This document shows positions 1 through 9,141 of a stretch of DNA of 41,684 nt, piece by piece. The stretch is from positions 1 through 41,684 of the forward strand of contig QBVY01000008.1 of the NCBI GenBank assembly GCA_003283765.1, given 5' to 3'. The notes beneath the pieces are model-generated. The model saw only the letters and a program-made list of their open reading frames with translations, made no database searches and had not been told where the DNA came from. This DNA comes from SAR86 cluster bacterium AG-313-N18. GTDB taxonomy: Bacteria > Pseudomonadota > Gammaproteobacteria > Magnimaribacterales > D2472. The position numbers were made by a program, and so were the translations under genes. Every line of letters begins with the position of its first letter. Positions within the stretch are counted from its first letter, which is position 1.

Positions 1-1219
1 TTCCATTGCCTTTTAGGACAATGATGCAGCCATATTTTTTTTGCAGTTCTTTTGCTGATTTTATTCTATTTTTTTGGATCTCTTCAGCGGTGACTTTTAG
101 CATTTCAGCTGCCTCACCTGGATGTGGAGTGAGCACTGTTTCGCTGTGAAGATTTATTTTAGAAAAAGCTTTGTGACGCAGCAATCTGAGAGCTCCAGCA
201 TCTAAAAGGGCAGGGGTGCCATTATCAGCAAGGGATAAAAGTAGTTTGTATAGTATCTGTTCCGACCAGAAGTTTTCAAACATTCCCGGCCCTGCAACAA
301 TTGCATCAGGCCACTCTAAATTAGCTTCTATGTCTTGTGCATTATCAGCGCCAGATACCATAACCTCAGGGTTTCTCGCTAAGCTTGCTGAGATATGAGA
401 TTTTCTAGTTAGCAGCCTTACAAGCCCTGTTCCAGTTTTTAATCCAGATTCTGAAGACATAATGCCTGCACCCCCAAAACCCTCATCCCCAGCAATTATT
501 AAAAGCTTGCCATGATTTCCCTTGTGAGAGTTTTCTACTCTTTTTGGGATATTTGTCTTTATGTCATCAAAAGATAGTTCTTTCACTGTTGGGCTTACAT
601 TTTCATTCATACTAAGTCCGAGGTCTTTTAATATTAGCTTGCCGCAATAATTCTTACCTTCATTGATTCGCTGTCCCAGTTTATAACCAATAAAAGTAAT
701 TGTTTTATCTGCATTAAAACATGCTGGAGATATTTCTCCAGTATTGCTATTAATTCCAGTTGGGACGTCTATGGCTATTTTAGATTCAAATCTATTACAA
801 CCAGATAAAATTTCTTTTAACTCACTCCCTAAATCTATTCTTCCACCTATTCCAAATATTGCATCCACTATAACGGTTTTGCTTGAAATATCTTTAAGTG
901 TTTTTGCATCAATAAAGTCGAAATCTTGTGCTGCTTTAAATGCATGCTCGCATAAAGGAGATTTCTTTACATGACTAAGTACATCTATAAATTTGACTTG
1001 TTTTTTTAATTTACTAAGACCAATGCCTATGAAATATCCGTCTCCACCGTTATTGCCTGGTCCACATAGAATTAAGAACTCTGACGTTGAAAAATCTTTG
1101 TTTAATATCTCTACAGACTGCTTGGCAGCCTCCATCATTGCTCGCAGGTCATCACCCTCTTTAATAAATGAATTTTCCTCAAAAGCTCTAACCTGCTCGG
1201 CAGTATAAATACTATTCAC
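1..1219 (-). CDS. nnr: Bifunctional NAD(P)H-hydrate epimerase / ADP-dependent dehydratase (3' end cut by window edge)
   Basis: Repairs damaged NADHX/NADPHX: the N-terminal YjeF domain epimerises the hydrate and the C-terminal ribokinase-like domain dehydrates it using ADP. Reading the reverse strand from a GTG at 1219 gives 406 uninterrupted codons. The epimerase loop GPGNNGGDG lies near residues 53-61, and the linker leads into GNHGKLLIIAG, the start of the NnrD domain. TPHPGEAAEM is visible near the edge, but the family's GTGD catalytic motif lies beyond position 1, so roughly 100 residues are missing (family length about 500). The GTG start overlaps the stop of the upstream gene by 8 bases, which suggests translational coupling. 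No ATG occurs near the conserved N-terminus. The family call is firm; the exact start is less so. Confidence 0.9.
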   Translation of the reverse strand, partial: MNSIYTAEQVRAFEENSFIKEGDDLRAMMEAAKQSVEILNKDFSTSEFLILCGPGNNGGDGYFIGIGLSKLKKQVKFIDVLSHVKKSPLCEHAFKAAQDFDFIDAKTLKDISSKTVIVDAIFGIGGRIDLGSELKEILSGCNRFESKIAIDVPTGINSNTGEISPACFNADKTITFIGYKLGQRINEGKNYCGKLILKDLGLSMNENVSPTVKELSFDDIKTNIPKRVENSHKGNHGKLLIIAGDEGFGGAGIMSSESGLKTGTGLVRLLTRKSHISASLARNPEVMVSGADNAQDIEANLEWPDAIVAGPGMFENFWSEQILYKLLLSLADNGTPALLDAGALRLLRHKAFSKINLHSETVLTPHPGEAAEMLKVTAEEIQKNRIKSAKELQKKYGCIIVLKGNG

Positions 1220-2294
1220 TAAAAGATAGGCTACCTTCTGCTAATCTGTCTGAGTGGTATGAGCCAATCCATAATGATCCATCATGTGGCAAACCAACAG
1301 TTCCGACGCCCATATTTTTGCTTTCAAACTTATAGGACTCAACCAATGAAAGATCTGAAACCGATAATTTGTTAACTGAAAAAGGAAGCGTGCAATTAAC
1401 TATTTCGGCACATCCCAAAGATTCTGTAACAGAGTGATCATGATTAGTAACCCACGCAAAGCCGTCTTTAATTACTACGTTATCAGGTGAATTGTGCTCG
1501 TAGATTCCCAGAGATTGTTTGGAATTCAGGTCAAATAGAATGCTTTTATCTCCTAAGTTGTAATTCACAATAAGATTATTATTTTTTTGATCTAATGCAA
1601 TGCCATTTGGGAAAGAGCCAGCTGTGTAATTTAGTTCTTCAAATCTATTATCCTGAGTCCATTTAACAACTAGACCTGTATCTGACTTAGCAAATACATT
1701 CCATAAGGCACTTATCATGGAGAAGTCAGATTCAAACATATGGGAGGCATAGAAGTTTCCAGACATATCCAACGAAACATCATTGAAATAATATTTACCA
1801 TCAACATCAATACAGCCCTTCCACTCAAGCACCCAATTATCTTTTTCTAATAGCTCAAACATCTCTATGCTTTCATTGGGATAGTGACTAACAACTGCAA
1901 GTTGTTGCTTTCCATCTTCTCTTTGAACCAAATCAATGCCATGAGGACCAAAGGGAATGCTTGGATCTCTAGAACAGTCACGAGAGCCCCATTCATTTTC
2001 TCCAAAAGTAATCTTTGCTTCAGATTTAGTTTTATCTTTTATGTTAAAAAAACTTAATTTACCAGATGTCATTTCAACTAATGGCGCCATTCCACCAAAT
2101 TCGGCCACAATTAAGAAATTTCCATCTGGGGTTAGCGCTAAATCTTCAGGATTCGTAAAATTACAATAGACTTTCAGTTCTTCATTGTCTTTGCATCCAT
2201 CCAATGGCTCAATACTATTTTCATTTCCAAGCCATAAAAATGCAATAACACTCAATGTCAAAGCCCCTAAAATAGATATTGTTTTTTTTCTCAT
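1212..2294 (-). CDS. SMP-30/gluconolactonase-like beta-propeller protein, exported or membrane-anchored
   Basis: A 360-residue protein that starts with a short basic stretch and a hydrophobic segment (about residues 5-22, reading like a signal peptide or signal anchor), followed by repeats typical of six-bladed propellers such as NPEDLALTPDGNFLIVAE, GPHGIDLV, FPNGIALD and GLPHDGSLWIG. These resemble SMP-30/arylesterase-type proteins, often lactonases or esterases outside the cytoplasm; the substrate cannot be read from sequence. I chose the ATG at 2294 because it forms an ATGA overlap with the stop of the upstream hydrolase and has GGAAG eight bases before it. An in-frame ATG at 2309 would add five residues. 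It sits between the hydrolase and nnr in one overlapping minus-strand run. Confidence 0.75.
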   Translation of the reverse strand: MRKKTISILGALTLSVIAFLWLGNENSIEPLDGCKDNEELKVYCNFTNPEDLALTPDGNFLIVAEFGGMAPLVEMTSGKLSFFNIKDKTKSEAKITFGENEWGSRDCSRDPSIPFGPHGIDLVQREDGKQQLAVVSHYPNESIEMFELLEKDNWVLEWKGCIDVDGKYYFNDVSLDMSGNFYASHMFESDFSMISALWNVFAKSDTGLVVKWTQDNRFEELNYTAGSFPNGIALDQKNNNLIVNYNLGDKSILFDLNSKQSLGIYEHNSPDNVVIKDGFAWVTNHDHSVTESLGCAEIVNCTLPFSVNKLSVSDLSLVESYKFESKNMGVGTVGLPHDGSLWIGSYHSDRLAEGSLSFSE

Positions 2295-3232
2295 TTTTTT
2301 TCTTCCCATTGTTGTAAATAATTATTTATTAAAGAAATAAGCTCTAGCGGAGCATCGAGTGGGACATGATGAGCCGCATCTTCAATTACCTCGACTGCCA
2401 TAGAGTTTTTAAAAGCTTCTCTAATATATTTCATGATCTTTGATTCTAATAATAGACTTTTGCCGCCAGCAACAAACAGTGCTGGGCATTGAAATTTAAA
2501 TTCATAATTATGAAGGCGCCTAAGAGTAGCAAAAAGCTTATCATCAAATCGCCATCTCCAGCCTTCCTCAACATCGAAAACTGAGTGCTCTGCGATGTAG
2601 CGAAGATACCATCCATTTTCACAGTCCTGAGGAGGCATTAACCTAAATCGTTTGATGATTGAAACTTTATCAGGATAATATTTGATTCTTCTCAGCGGAC
2701 CAGTGCTTTGATGTTTGTCATAATCATATGTTGGTGGGCGTATGGGAGAATCAATCATTATCACCCCATGAAATAGATCTGGAAATTCACTTGCCATAAA
2801 TCCTGCAACATGTCCGCCAAGCGAATGACCAACAAGATAAATTTTTTGATGATTGTTAACAATTTTTTCTTGATGAATGATTGCAATCAATGCTTCGCTA
2901 AATTCTTCAAAATTATATGCATTTCTATGATCAGACTCTCCCATTCCAGGAAGGTCAGGGGCAATAACAGAAAATTTATTATTTAAAAGAGGCGCAATTG
3001 GATCCCACCACTTCTTGTGTGCTCCTGTGCCATGAATAACAAGGATAATGTCTTGTGCATCTTTTCTATCCCAGACTTGATAGGCAAGTTTGCCTAGTGG
3101 ATGATCAAGATTTTCTTTTCTTGGGGTGTGAGATATGGCTGAATGGAACCAGTCTGGGCCATCTTTAATATCATTTGAGAGTGAATCTGTAATTTCCATT
3201 AAGGTGTATTCTAAAGGATAATAAAAAACCAT
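2291..3232 (-). CDS. Alpha/beta hydrolase
   Basis: An alpha/beta-hydrolase fold protein of about 313 residues. Visible features are the oxyanion region VIHGTGAHKKWW, the strand-turn APDLPGMGES, the nucleophile elbow GHSLGG (Ser about residue 137 from this start) and a C-terminal catalytic histidine region DAAHHVPLD. The substrate is unknown; esterase, lipase or epoxide-hydrolase-like activities are all possible. The frame stays open upstream to a TTG at 3331 and an ATG at 3262, but that stretch is antisense to the conserved N-terminus of the divergent Nudix gene, so I prefer the ATG at 3232, which leaves a 16-base divergent gap. With the 3262 start a short hydrophobic N-terminal segment would be added. 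Its TGA overlaps the next gene's ATG. Confidence 0.8.
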   Translation of the reverse strand: MVFYYPLEYTLMEITDSLSNDIKDGPDWFHSAISHTPRKENLDHPLGKLAYQVWDRKDAQDIILVIHGTGAHKKWWDPIAPLLNNKFSVIAPDLPGMGESDHRNAYNFEEFSEALIAIIHQEKIVNNHQKIYLVGHSLGGHVAGFMASEFPDLFHGVIMIDSPIRPPTYDYDKHQSTGPLRRIKYYPDKVSIIKRFRLMPPQDCENGWYLRYIAEHSVFDVEEGWRWRFDDKLFATLRRLHNYEFKFQCPALFVAGGKSLLLESKIMKYIREAFKNSMAVEVIEDAAHHVPLDAPLELISLINNYLQQWEEKK

Positions 3233-3248
3233 ACTATTGAAATAAATT

Positions 3249-4028
3249 ATGACAATACCCATTAAGCCAGCTGCGACAGTTATTCTAATGCGCGAAGCAA
3301 AAAATGGTGATTTTGAAATATTTATGGTCAAGAGAAGCAGTAGATCTCCTTTTGGAAGTCTTTATGTTTTTCCAGGAGGTAAGTTAGATCCAGAAGACTC
3401 CGACAATGGCTTATATCCATCCTGCGAGGGAATGGATGATGCAGCAGCTTCCAGACAGCTGGGAATTAAAGACAATGGCCTATCTTTTTGGATTGCTTGT
3501 ATTAGAGAGTGCTTTGAAGAAGTGGGGGTGTTACTTGCCAATCCTGGTGATTCAATCATGCACGATAGTGAAAAGCTCAACAGGATGAGACGAAAACTTA
3601 ACAACAAAGAAATAACTTTTAAAGATATTTGCATGTCTGAATCTTTAAGATTAAGAGCCAAAAATATTGTGCCTTGTGCACATTGGATTACCCCTGCAAT
3701 TGAACCGAAAAGATTTGATACTAGGTTTTTTCTTGCCAAGGTAAATGCCAAACAATTAGCCAGTCATGATGGTTTTGAATTAACTGAGAGTTTTTGGATC
3801 AAACCCGCAGATGCTTTGGTAAAATTTACAAATGGAGAAATGAACATGATTCTTCCAACCATAAAAAATATTGAAAAGTTAGCTGAATTTTCTTCGAGTG
3901 AAGAGGCGTTTAATTATTTTCAAGGCTTGGGAGATAATGCAATTCCACCAATACTCCCAAAATTCATTAAAAAGGATGGAGAGTGGATTGGTTTTCTTCC
4001 TGGTGAAGAGGGATATGACAATGTCTAG
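3249..4028 (+). CDS. NUDT19/NUDT7-like Nudix hydrolase
   Basis: A 259-residue Nudix-fold hydrolase. The N-terminus (PAATVILMRE, then FEIFMVKRS) and the FPGGKLDPED segment at residues 41-50 are typical of the family. The Nudix helix is split: the G-x5-E half is at 43-49 and the RECFEEVGV half at 86-94, about 29 residues further on than in a canonical box. Such an insertion is a hallmark of the NUDT19 group of acyl-CoA/CoA diphosphatases, so a role in CoA-ester turnover is likely but not proven here. The gene diverges from the hydrolase across about 16 bases and overlaps the next gene by 8 bases, so the two are probably co-translated. Confidence 0.85.
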   Translation: MTIPIKPAATVILMREAKNGDFEIFMVKRSSRSPFGSLYVFPGGKLDPEDSDNGLYPSCEGMDDAAASRQLGIKDNGLSFWIACIRECFEEVGVLLANPGDSIMHDSEKLNRMRRKLNNKEITFKDICMSESLRLRAKNIVPCAHWITPAIEPKRFDTRFFLAKVNAKQLASHDGFELTESFWIKPADALVKFTNGEMNMILPTIKNIEKLAEFSSSEEAFNYFQGLGDNAIPPILPKFIKKDGEWIGFLPGEEGYDNV

Positions 4029-4830
4029 ATCATTTATTGAGCGAGTAACAGCACCTAATGGCAGTGTATTTACTGGCCCTGGTACAAATAGCTACTTGAT
4101 TGGTAAAGAGGATGTAACTTTGGTTGATCCAGGCCCTAAAATTGATACACATATAGAAAACTTAATAAATCTTGGTGGGGGTAAGATTCAGCGTATTTTA
4201 GTTACTCATACTCATCGTGATCATTCTCCGGCAGCAAAGGTTTTAGGTGAAATGCTTAATGTACCGTTGATGGGTCGATTGCTTAAAAAGGACGACTCTC
4301 TGCAAGATAAAACTTTTAAGCCCGACCATATCCTTGAGCACGGAGACTTAATAAAAACAGATGAATACACTATAGAGACAGTTCATACTCCTGGCCATGC
4401 TTCAAACCATTTGTGTTATCTAATTCAGGAAGAAAAAGTAATGCTTACAGGAGATCATATTATGAATGGCTCCACCGTTGTCATTGCCCATCCGGATGGC
4501 TCTATGAAAGATTATTTAGCTTCATTGGCGCTATTGCGTAATTATGATTTCAATAAAATAGGCCCTGGCCACGGTGATTTTTTAGAAGACCCAATGGCGG
4601 TAGTTGATTGGATCATTAATCATAGATTAGATAGGGAAAAGAAAGTTATTTCTAAGTTAAGGCTTTTCTCAAGCATTACATCTAAGGATTTGGTATCCAG
4701 CGTCTATGATGATGTAGATCCAAAACTTCATCCTATTGCAATATGGAGTTTGGAAGCTCACTTATACAAACTCCTTGAAGATGAAATGGTGAGTTACGAT
4801 TCAACAGAAAAAATCTGGATTTTAAAATAG
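4021..4830 (+). CDS. LACTB2-like metallo-beta-lactamase-fold hydrolase
   Basis: A 269-residue metallo-beta-lactamase-fold protein. The zinc motif HTHRDH is at residues 63-68, followed by a histidine in HTPGHASNH, an aspartate in TGDHIM and a histidine in GPGHGD. The C-terminal region (LEAHLYKLLEDEMV) resembles the winged-helix tail of LACTB2, a mitochondrial single-strand endoribonuclease; bacterial homologues are mostly uncharacterised. The start at 4021 is favoured over 4015 because GAAGAGGG ends eight bases before it rather than two. It overlaps the end of the Nudix gene, and the eukaryote-like flavour of both neighbours is notable. Function beyond zinc-dependent hydrolysis is inference. 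Confidence 0.82.
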   Translation: MSRSFIERVTAPNGSVFTGPGTNSYLIGKEDVTLVDPGPKIDTHIENLINLGGGKIQRILVTHTHRDHSPAAKVLGEMLNVPLMGRLLKKDDSLQDKTFKPDHILEHGDLIKTDEYTIETVHTPGHASNHLCYLIQEEKVMLTGDHIMNGSTVVIAHPDGSMKDYLASLALLRNYDFNKIGPGHGDFLEDPMAVVDWIINHRLDREKKVISKLRLFSSITSKDLVSSVYDDVDPKLHPIAIWSLEAHLYKLLEDEMVSYDSTEKIWILK

Positions 4831-4835
4831 GATAA

Positions 4836-5198
4836 ATGTTTGCATTTATCTTGGGCTGTTTGTATCTAATTTCAGCTCTCATTTATCTATTATTAATCAA
4901 TGAAAAATTTAATATTTTTGGGTTTATTTTCAATCCAAATAACAGAAAATTTTTAATAATTTTTGATGCACCATTTTTACTTATTAGCTTTGTAGCAATC
5001 ATTGAAGAGACCCACTGGTTTCTTTTCTTAATATTTTTTATGCATGCACTTAATTCAATGACGCTATTGGTTAAGCCTCAACTTTTTTATCATTCAAAAG
5101 ATCAAATAGAGCTGATGAGTGAAACATCAATGAATAACTATTTAGTCATAATGACTTCTGTGGTTGGAATAGGCTGCTTATTGATTAGCTATTTTTAA
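4836..5198 (+). CDS. Small integral membrane protein of unknown function
   Basis: A 120-residue, very hydrophobic protein with about four predicted membrane segments (around residues 1-20, 40-58, 60-78 and 100-118). I recognise no family motif. It begins five bases after the LACTB2-like gene and so probably belongs to the same transcript. Its last 21 bases overlap, tail to tail, with the acetyl-CoA synthetase gene on the other strand. Codon use looks like its neighbours, and an uninterrupted frame with coherent hydrophobic periodicity supports a real gene. Confidence 0.65.
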   Translation: MFAFILGCLYLISALIYLLLINEKFNIFGFIFNPNNRKFLIIFDAPFLLISFVAIIEETHWFLFLIFFMHALNSMTLLVKPQLFYHSKDQIELMSETSMNNYLVIMTSVVGIGCLLISYF

Positions 5199-7121
5199 GT
5201 GACGTTTATTTTCAATTAAATCTTCAACAACACTTGGATCAGCCAATGTTGACGTATCACCCAGATTATCGAATTCACCACCGGCAACTTTTCTTAAAAT
5301 TCTCCGCATAATTTTTCCAGATCTAGTTTTAGGAAGTCCTGGAGCCCATTGAATAAGATCAGGTTTAGCAATTGGACTAATTTCTTTTGCAACAAAATTC
5401 TGCAATTCTGCTATTAAAATTTCATTTTCTTCCTCTCCAACCATCAATGTCACGAATGCATATATACCTTGACCCTTTATTGGGTGCTCAAACCCCACAA
5501 TTGCTGCTTCAGCAACTTTCTCATGTAACACTAAAGCGCTTTCTATTTCAGCAGTACCAAGTCTGTGACCAGACACATTTAATACATCATCAACCCTGCC
5601 GGTAATCCAAAAGTATCCATCTCCATCTCTTTTAGCACCATCGCCAGTAAAATAAGCATTTTCATAAGTTGAAAAATATGTATCAATCATTCTTTGATGA
5701 TCACCATACACACTTCTTATTTGGCTTGGCCATGATTGAGTAATTATTAAATTACCAGACTGCTCTCCCTCCAAAATTAGACCATTTTCATCTACAAGTT
5801 CAGGCTTCACTCCAAAAAATGGCAAAGTTGCTGAACCTGGCTTTACTGGTGTTATGCCTGCTATGGGGGAAATTAAAACAGAGCCAGTTTCAGTTTGCCA
5901 CCACGTATCTATAATATGGCAAGCCTCATTACCAACTACTTTAAAATACCATTCCCATGCTTCGGGATTAATTGGTTCGCCAACGGTTCCTAAAATTCGC
6001 AGACTTTTCCTGCTTGATTTCAGCACATGTTTATCTCCTTGGGCCATTAGAGCTCTAAGAGCAGTGGGTGCTGTGTAAAAGATAGAGATTTGATGCTTGT
6101 CACAGATTTCCCAGAACCTGGATGGAGTTGGGTACGTTGGGATTCCTTCAAACATTAAACTGGTAGCTCCATTGGATAATGGCCCATAGAGGATATATGT
6201 ATGACCGGTAATCCATCCAACATCTGCGGTGCACCAGTATTTATCACTAGCCTCATAACCAAAAAGATATTTGAAGCTTAAATGCGCTCCCAGCAAGTAA
6301 CCTCCAGTAGTATGCATGACACCTTTTGGTTTTCCCGTTGAGCCAGATGTGTACAAAATAAATAATGGATCTTCAGAATCCATTGGTTCGCATGGGCACT
6401 CACTTGATGCTGTAGCAAACATTTCTTCATAATTTCTGTCTCGAGTAGCTACCCAATTAATAGCCCCTTTTGTTCGTTTGATGACCAAACAATGATCAAC
6501 TGCTGGGCATTCCAACAAGGCGCTATCAACGTTATCTTTCAGAGGTATTTTCTTCCCACCCCTAATAGTTTCATCTGCTGTGATAACTATGGAGCAATCT
6601 GCATCTAAAATTCTGTCCTTGAGCGATTCTGGAGAAAAGCCACCAAACACAACAGAGTGGACTGCACCAATTCTTGCACATGCCAACATTGCATAAGCTG
6701 CCTCTGGAATCATCGGCATATATATACAAATCCTTGATCCTTTTGAAGCCCCCAAATCCTTTAAAATATTTCCAAATTTACTAACATTCTCATGTAAGTT
6801 TGCGTAACTAATTTCTTGGGATTCGTTGGGATCATCTCCCTCCCAGATAATTGCAGTCTTGTCTGCATGCAAAGATAAATGCCTATCAATGCAGTTATAG
6901 GCGATATTAATTTTTCCACCTTCAAACCATTTTGAATCAGCAAACTTATTATTATGAACGTTTATAAAGGGCCTTACCCAAGTTAAGTTTTCCTCAGCTT
7001 GCTTCCCAAAGAAGGCTTGAGGATCATCGATTGATTGATGATACATAGATTTGTATTCATCTAAATCTTTTAAAAATGGATTAATAAGATTTTTAGGGGG
7101 AGAGTATTTTTTCTCAGCCAT
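5178..7121 (-). CDS. acs: Acetyl-CoA synthetase (AMP-forming)
   Basis: Activates acetate to acetyl-CoA through acetyl-AMP in the cytoplasm. At 647 residues it has the usual family length. The AMP-binding loop [10 protein letters not shown] is at 258-267, the acyl-site motif DTWWQTETG at 405-413, the hinge region [18 protein letters not shown] near 503-520, and the acetylatable lysine motif PKTRSGK with Lys603. In many bacteria this lysine is controlled by reversible acetylation. The gene is preceded by 15 bases separating it from the deoxynucleoside kinase, so the two may be co-transcribed. It would allow growth on acetate or recycling of overflow acetate. Confidence 0.97.
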   Translation of the reverse strand: MAEKKYSPPKNLINPFLKDLDEYKSMYHQSIDDPQAFFGKQAEENLTWVRPFINVHNNKFADSKWFEGGKINIAYNCIDRHLSLHADKTAIIWEGDDPNESQEISYANLHENVSKFGNILKDLGASKGSRICIYMPMIPEAAYAMLACARIGAVHSVVFGGFSPESLKDRILDADCSIVITADETIRGGKKIPLKDNVDSALLECPAVDHCLVIKRTKGAINWVATRDRNYEEMFATASSECPCEPMDSEDPLFILYTSGSTGKPKGVMHTTGGYLLGAHLSFKYLFGYEASDKYWCTADVGWITGHTYILYGPLSNGATSLMFEGIPTYPTPSRFWEICDKHQISIFYTAPTALRALMAQGDKHVLKSSRKSLRILGTVGEPINPEAWEWYFKVVGNEACHIIDTWWQTETGSVLISPIAGITPVKPGSATLPFFGVKPELVDENGLILEGEQSGNLIITQSWPSQIRSVYGDHQRMIDTYFSTYENAYFTGDGAKRDGDGYFWITGRVDDVLNVSGHRLGTAEIESALVLHEKVAEAAIVGFEHPIKGQGIYAFVTLMVGEEENEILIAELQNFVAKEISPIAKPDLIQWAPGLPKTRSGKIMRRILRKVAGGEFDNLGDTSTLADPSVVEDLIENKRHLKIANQ

Positions 7122-7136
7122 AAAAGTATTTTAGCT

Positions 7137-7802
7137 TTATAAGATAGAAGGCTGAGGATTAATGAAATTTTTACCTCTTGGGTCGGACATAATTTTATTA
7201 ATCAGCATGTCATAATCAGAACCGCCATCCTCAAGATCAATATCTGACGCATTAATAATTAACAATGGAGCGTTCTCGAAATATAAAAAAAATTTTGAGT
7301 AGGCATCATTAAGCCTTTCTAGATAATCGATTGTTAGAAATTTTTCATCAGGATTCCCACGTTTATTAATTCTCTCTAGCAACACCTCTACAGGAGCTTG
7401 AAGATAAATTACTAAATCAGGTGAAGGGGCGTCTAGAGTTAAATGTTCATATACTTTGTCATATAACCCCATTTCTTCCTCAGATAGGGTGACCTCAGCA
7501 AATAATCTGTCCTTTTGAATTAAAAAATCAGCCACTCGTACAGGCTCAAATAATGATCTTTGTTTTAAGTCTTCTATTTGCTGCATGCGCTGAAACAAGA
7601 AGAATAGCTGGGTTGCCAGTGCTGACTGTTTTGGGTTCCTGTAAAAGCTTTTAAGAAATGGGTTCTCTGCAGGTTGTTCTAAAAATACATCGTAATTGAA
7701 AGTCTCAGCAATTTTATGCGCAAGTGTAGTCTTTCCCACGCCAATTGGCCCTTCAATCGCAATATATTTTGGAAGCGGAGCTTCCTGTAAAGCTGGTTCC
7801 AT
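7137..7802 (-). CDS. Deoxynucleoside kinase (dGK/dAK type)
   Basis: A 221-residue P-loop kinase that phosphorylates deoxynucleosides for salvage. The Walker A loop GPIGVGKTT is at residues 18-26, followed by the substrate segment LEQPAENPFL and the helix with QLFFLFQRMQQ. A DRLFAE stretch corresponds to the family's conserved DR(S/Y) region, and a lid-like ERINKRG segment follows. The dNK family is known for nucleoside salvage; which base is preferred cannot be told. It lies directly downstream of pcnB, a position that in many gammaproteobacteria is taken by folK. No convincing Shine-Dalgarno sequence precedes the ATG at 7802. Confidence 0.88.
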   Translation of the reverse strand: MEPALQEAPLPKYIAIEGPIGVGKTTLAHKIAETFNYDVFLEQPAENPFLKSFYRNPKQSALATQLFFLFQRMQQIEDLKQRSLFEPVRVADFLIQKDRLFAEVTLSEEEMGLYDKVYEHLTLDAPSPDLVIYLQAPVEVLLERINKRGNPDEKFLTIDYLERLNDAYSKFFLYFENAPLLIINASDIDLEDGGSDYDMLINKIMSDPRGKNFINPQPSIL

Positions 7803-7828
7803 AAGGTTTTTATTATGTTTGGTAAAGA

Positions 7829-9109
7829 TTAGCTTAACTCTTCCAAGAAACCAAATTTTTTCTCAATTGGACCGCTTCGTGATTCCCTTAATGATTTTAG
7901 TAATTCAATTTTCCCGGGTCGGTTGACCTTTTGAAATTGAGTCCACCAGTTACCCATGCCTTGAGAATCTCTTGCTGCTTCTTCTCTTAAAAGTAAAAAA
8001 TCATAGGCAGCTCTAAACCGAGGATGATTTAAAATCTTATATGGCTGGTGTCCTAGACGAGTCTCAAGTTTTAATTGTAGAGACCAAATATCTTTGATGT
8101 ATCCATGGAATTTTCTTGGTACAGCAGTTAATACTTGCTGCTCTCTAATAATTCTATCCATGCTTCTAAAGAATTTTCTAAGGTTTAGACTTCCTTTTTC
8201 TTTTGATGCATCAATTAATCTTGGCCAAAGCAAAGCAGCAATAAGAAATCCTGGAGTCACAGATTTAGAGTCCTTTAATCTATTGTCAGTATTAATTAAT
8301 GCAGCATGCTGAAATCTTAAGCCAAATGAATTTTCAACGTAATTATCTGTATTAATTAAATATTTCAAAACTCCGAAAGAGTCTAGTTTATTAAAGTTTT
8401 TAAGTGCTTTTTTTGTAAGAAAGATTTTGCAAAACTCATCAAACATCCTTGCATTAGAAATATTTCCAAGCAAATGACCTTTTTGATATATAGCCTCTTT
8501 TACATCATTAGAAATCTTAAAATTTAGTTTTGAGCTGAACCTGACCGCACGTAAACTCCTTACGGGATCTTCTTCAAATCTAATTAAAGGATCCCCAATT
8601 GAGACAAGAATTTTTTTTTGAATATGCTGAAGACCATTATGGAAATCACATAAGTGATTTTCTATAGGATCAAAATACAATGCATTTACAGAAAAGTCTC
8701 TCCTGATGCAGTCTTCCTCAAGAGTTCCCCAGACATTATCTCTAAGAATTTTCCCCTCCGAATCTTTGACAATTCCTGATCCGTTATCTTTCTTAGAGGT
8801 ATTTGCTCTAAAGGTTGACACCTCAATTAACTCACTTCTGCTAAAAACATGGACTAAACGGAATCTTTTGCCAATTATTCTGGATGATCTGAAGATTTTT
8901 CTTACTTCTTCGGGAGTAGCATTTGTTGATACATCAAAATCTTTTGCTTTAATTCCAGCCAGAGAATCACGTACACAACCCCCAACAAGGTATCCCTGAA
9001 AGCCAGATTGCTTTAATTTCTTTATAACCTCGAATGCTAGAGGGCTAAATTTGCTTTCCTTAAGGATTTTAGGAATTTTTGTTGCAGATGCTTTATTTTT
9101 TTTATTCAA
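7829..9109 (-). CDS. pcnB: Poly(A) polymerase I
   Basis: Adds 3' poly(A) tails that mark RNAs for decay. The 426-residue protein has the class II nucleotidyltransferase signature GGCVRD at 43-48 and the metal aspartates in KDFDV (57 and 59). RFRLVHV near residues 82-88 is the stretch that separates bacterial poly(A) polymerases from CCA-adding enzymes, which lack the LVHV form. The RNA-binding segment EEDPVRSLRAVRF is also present. The basic N-terminus (MNKKNKAS) is short. It follows dksA, as in many gammaproteobacteria, though the gluQRS gene often found between them is absent. Confidence 0.93.
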   Translation of the reverse strand: MNKKNKASATKIPKILKESKFSPLAFEVIKKLKQSGFQGYLVGGCVRDSLAGIKAKDFDVSTNATPEEVRKIFRSSRIIGKRFRLVHVFSRSELIEVSTFRANTSKKDNGSGIVKDSEGKILRDNVWGTLEEDCIRRDFSVNALYFDPIENHLCDFHNGLQHIQKKILVSIGDPLIRFEEDPVRSLRAVRFSSKLNFKISNDVKEAIYQKGHLLGNISNARMFDEFCKIFLTKKALKNFNKLDSFGVLKYLINTDNYVENSFGLRFQHAALINTDNRLKDSKSVTPGFLIAALLWPRLIDASKEKGSLNLRKFFRSMDRIIREQQVLTAVPRKFHGYIKDIWSLQLKLETRLGHQPYKILNHPRFRAAYDFLLLREEAARDSQGMGNWWTQFQKVNRPGKIELLKSLRESRSGPIEKKFGFLEELS

Positions 9110-9141
9110 AAACTTAAAAAAAACTTCTTTCAGTTCGGCCG

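Noticed and set aside
3233..3331. N-terminal extension of the alpha/beta hydrolase to a TTG at 3331
   Set aside because: It overlaps the conserved Nudix N-terminus antisense, and the alternative ATG starts give a normal family length.
3362..3751. Open frame of 129 codons on the minus strand
   Set aside because: It is fully antisense to the conserved Nudix gene, has no recognisable motif or RBS, and is best explained by codon bias of that gene.
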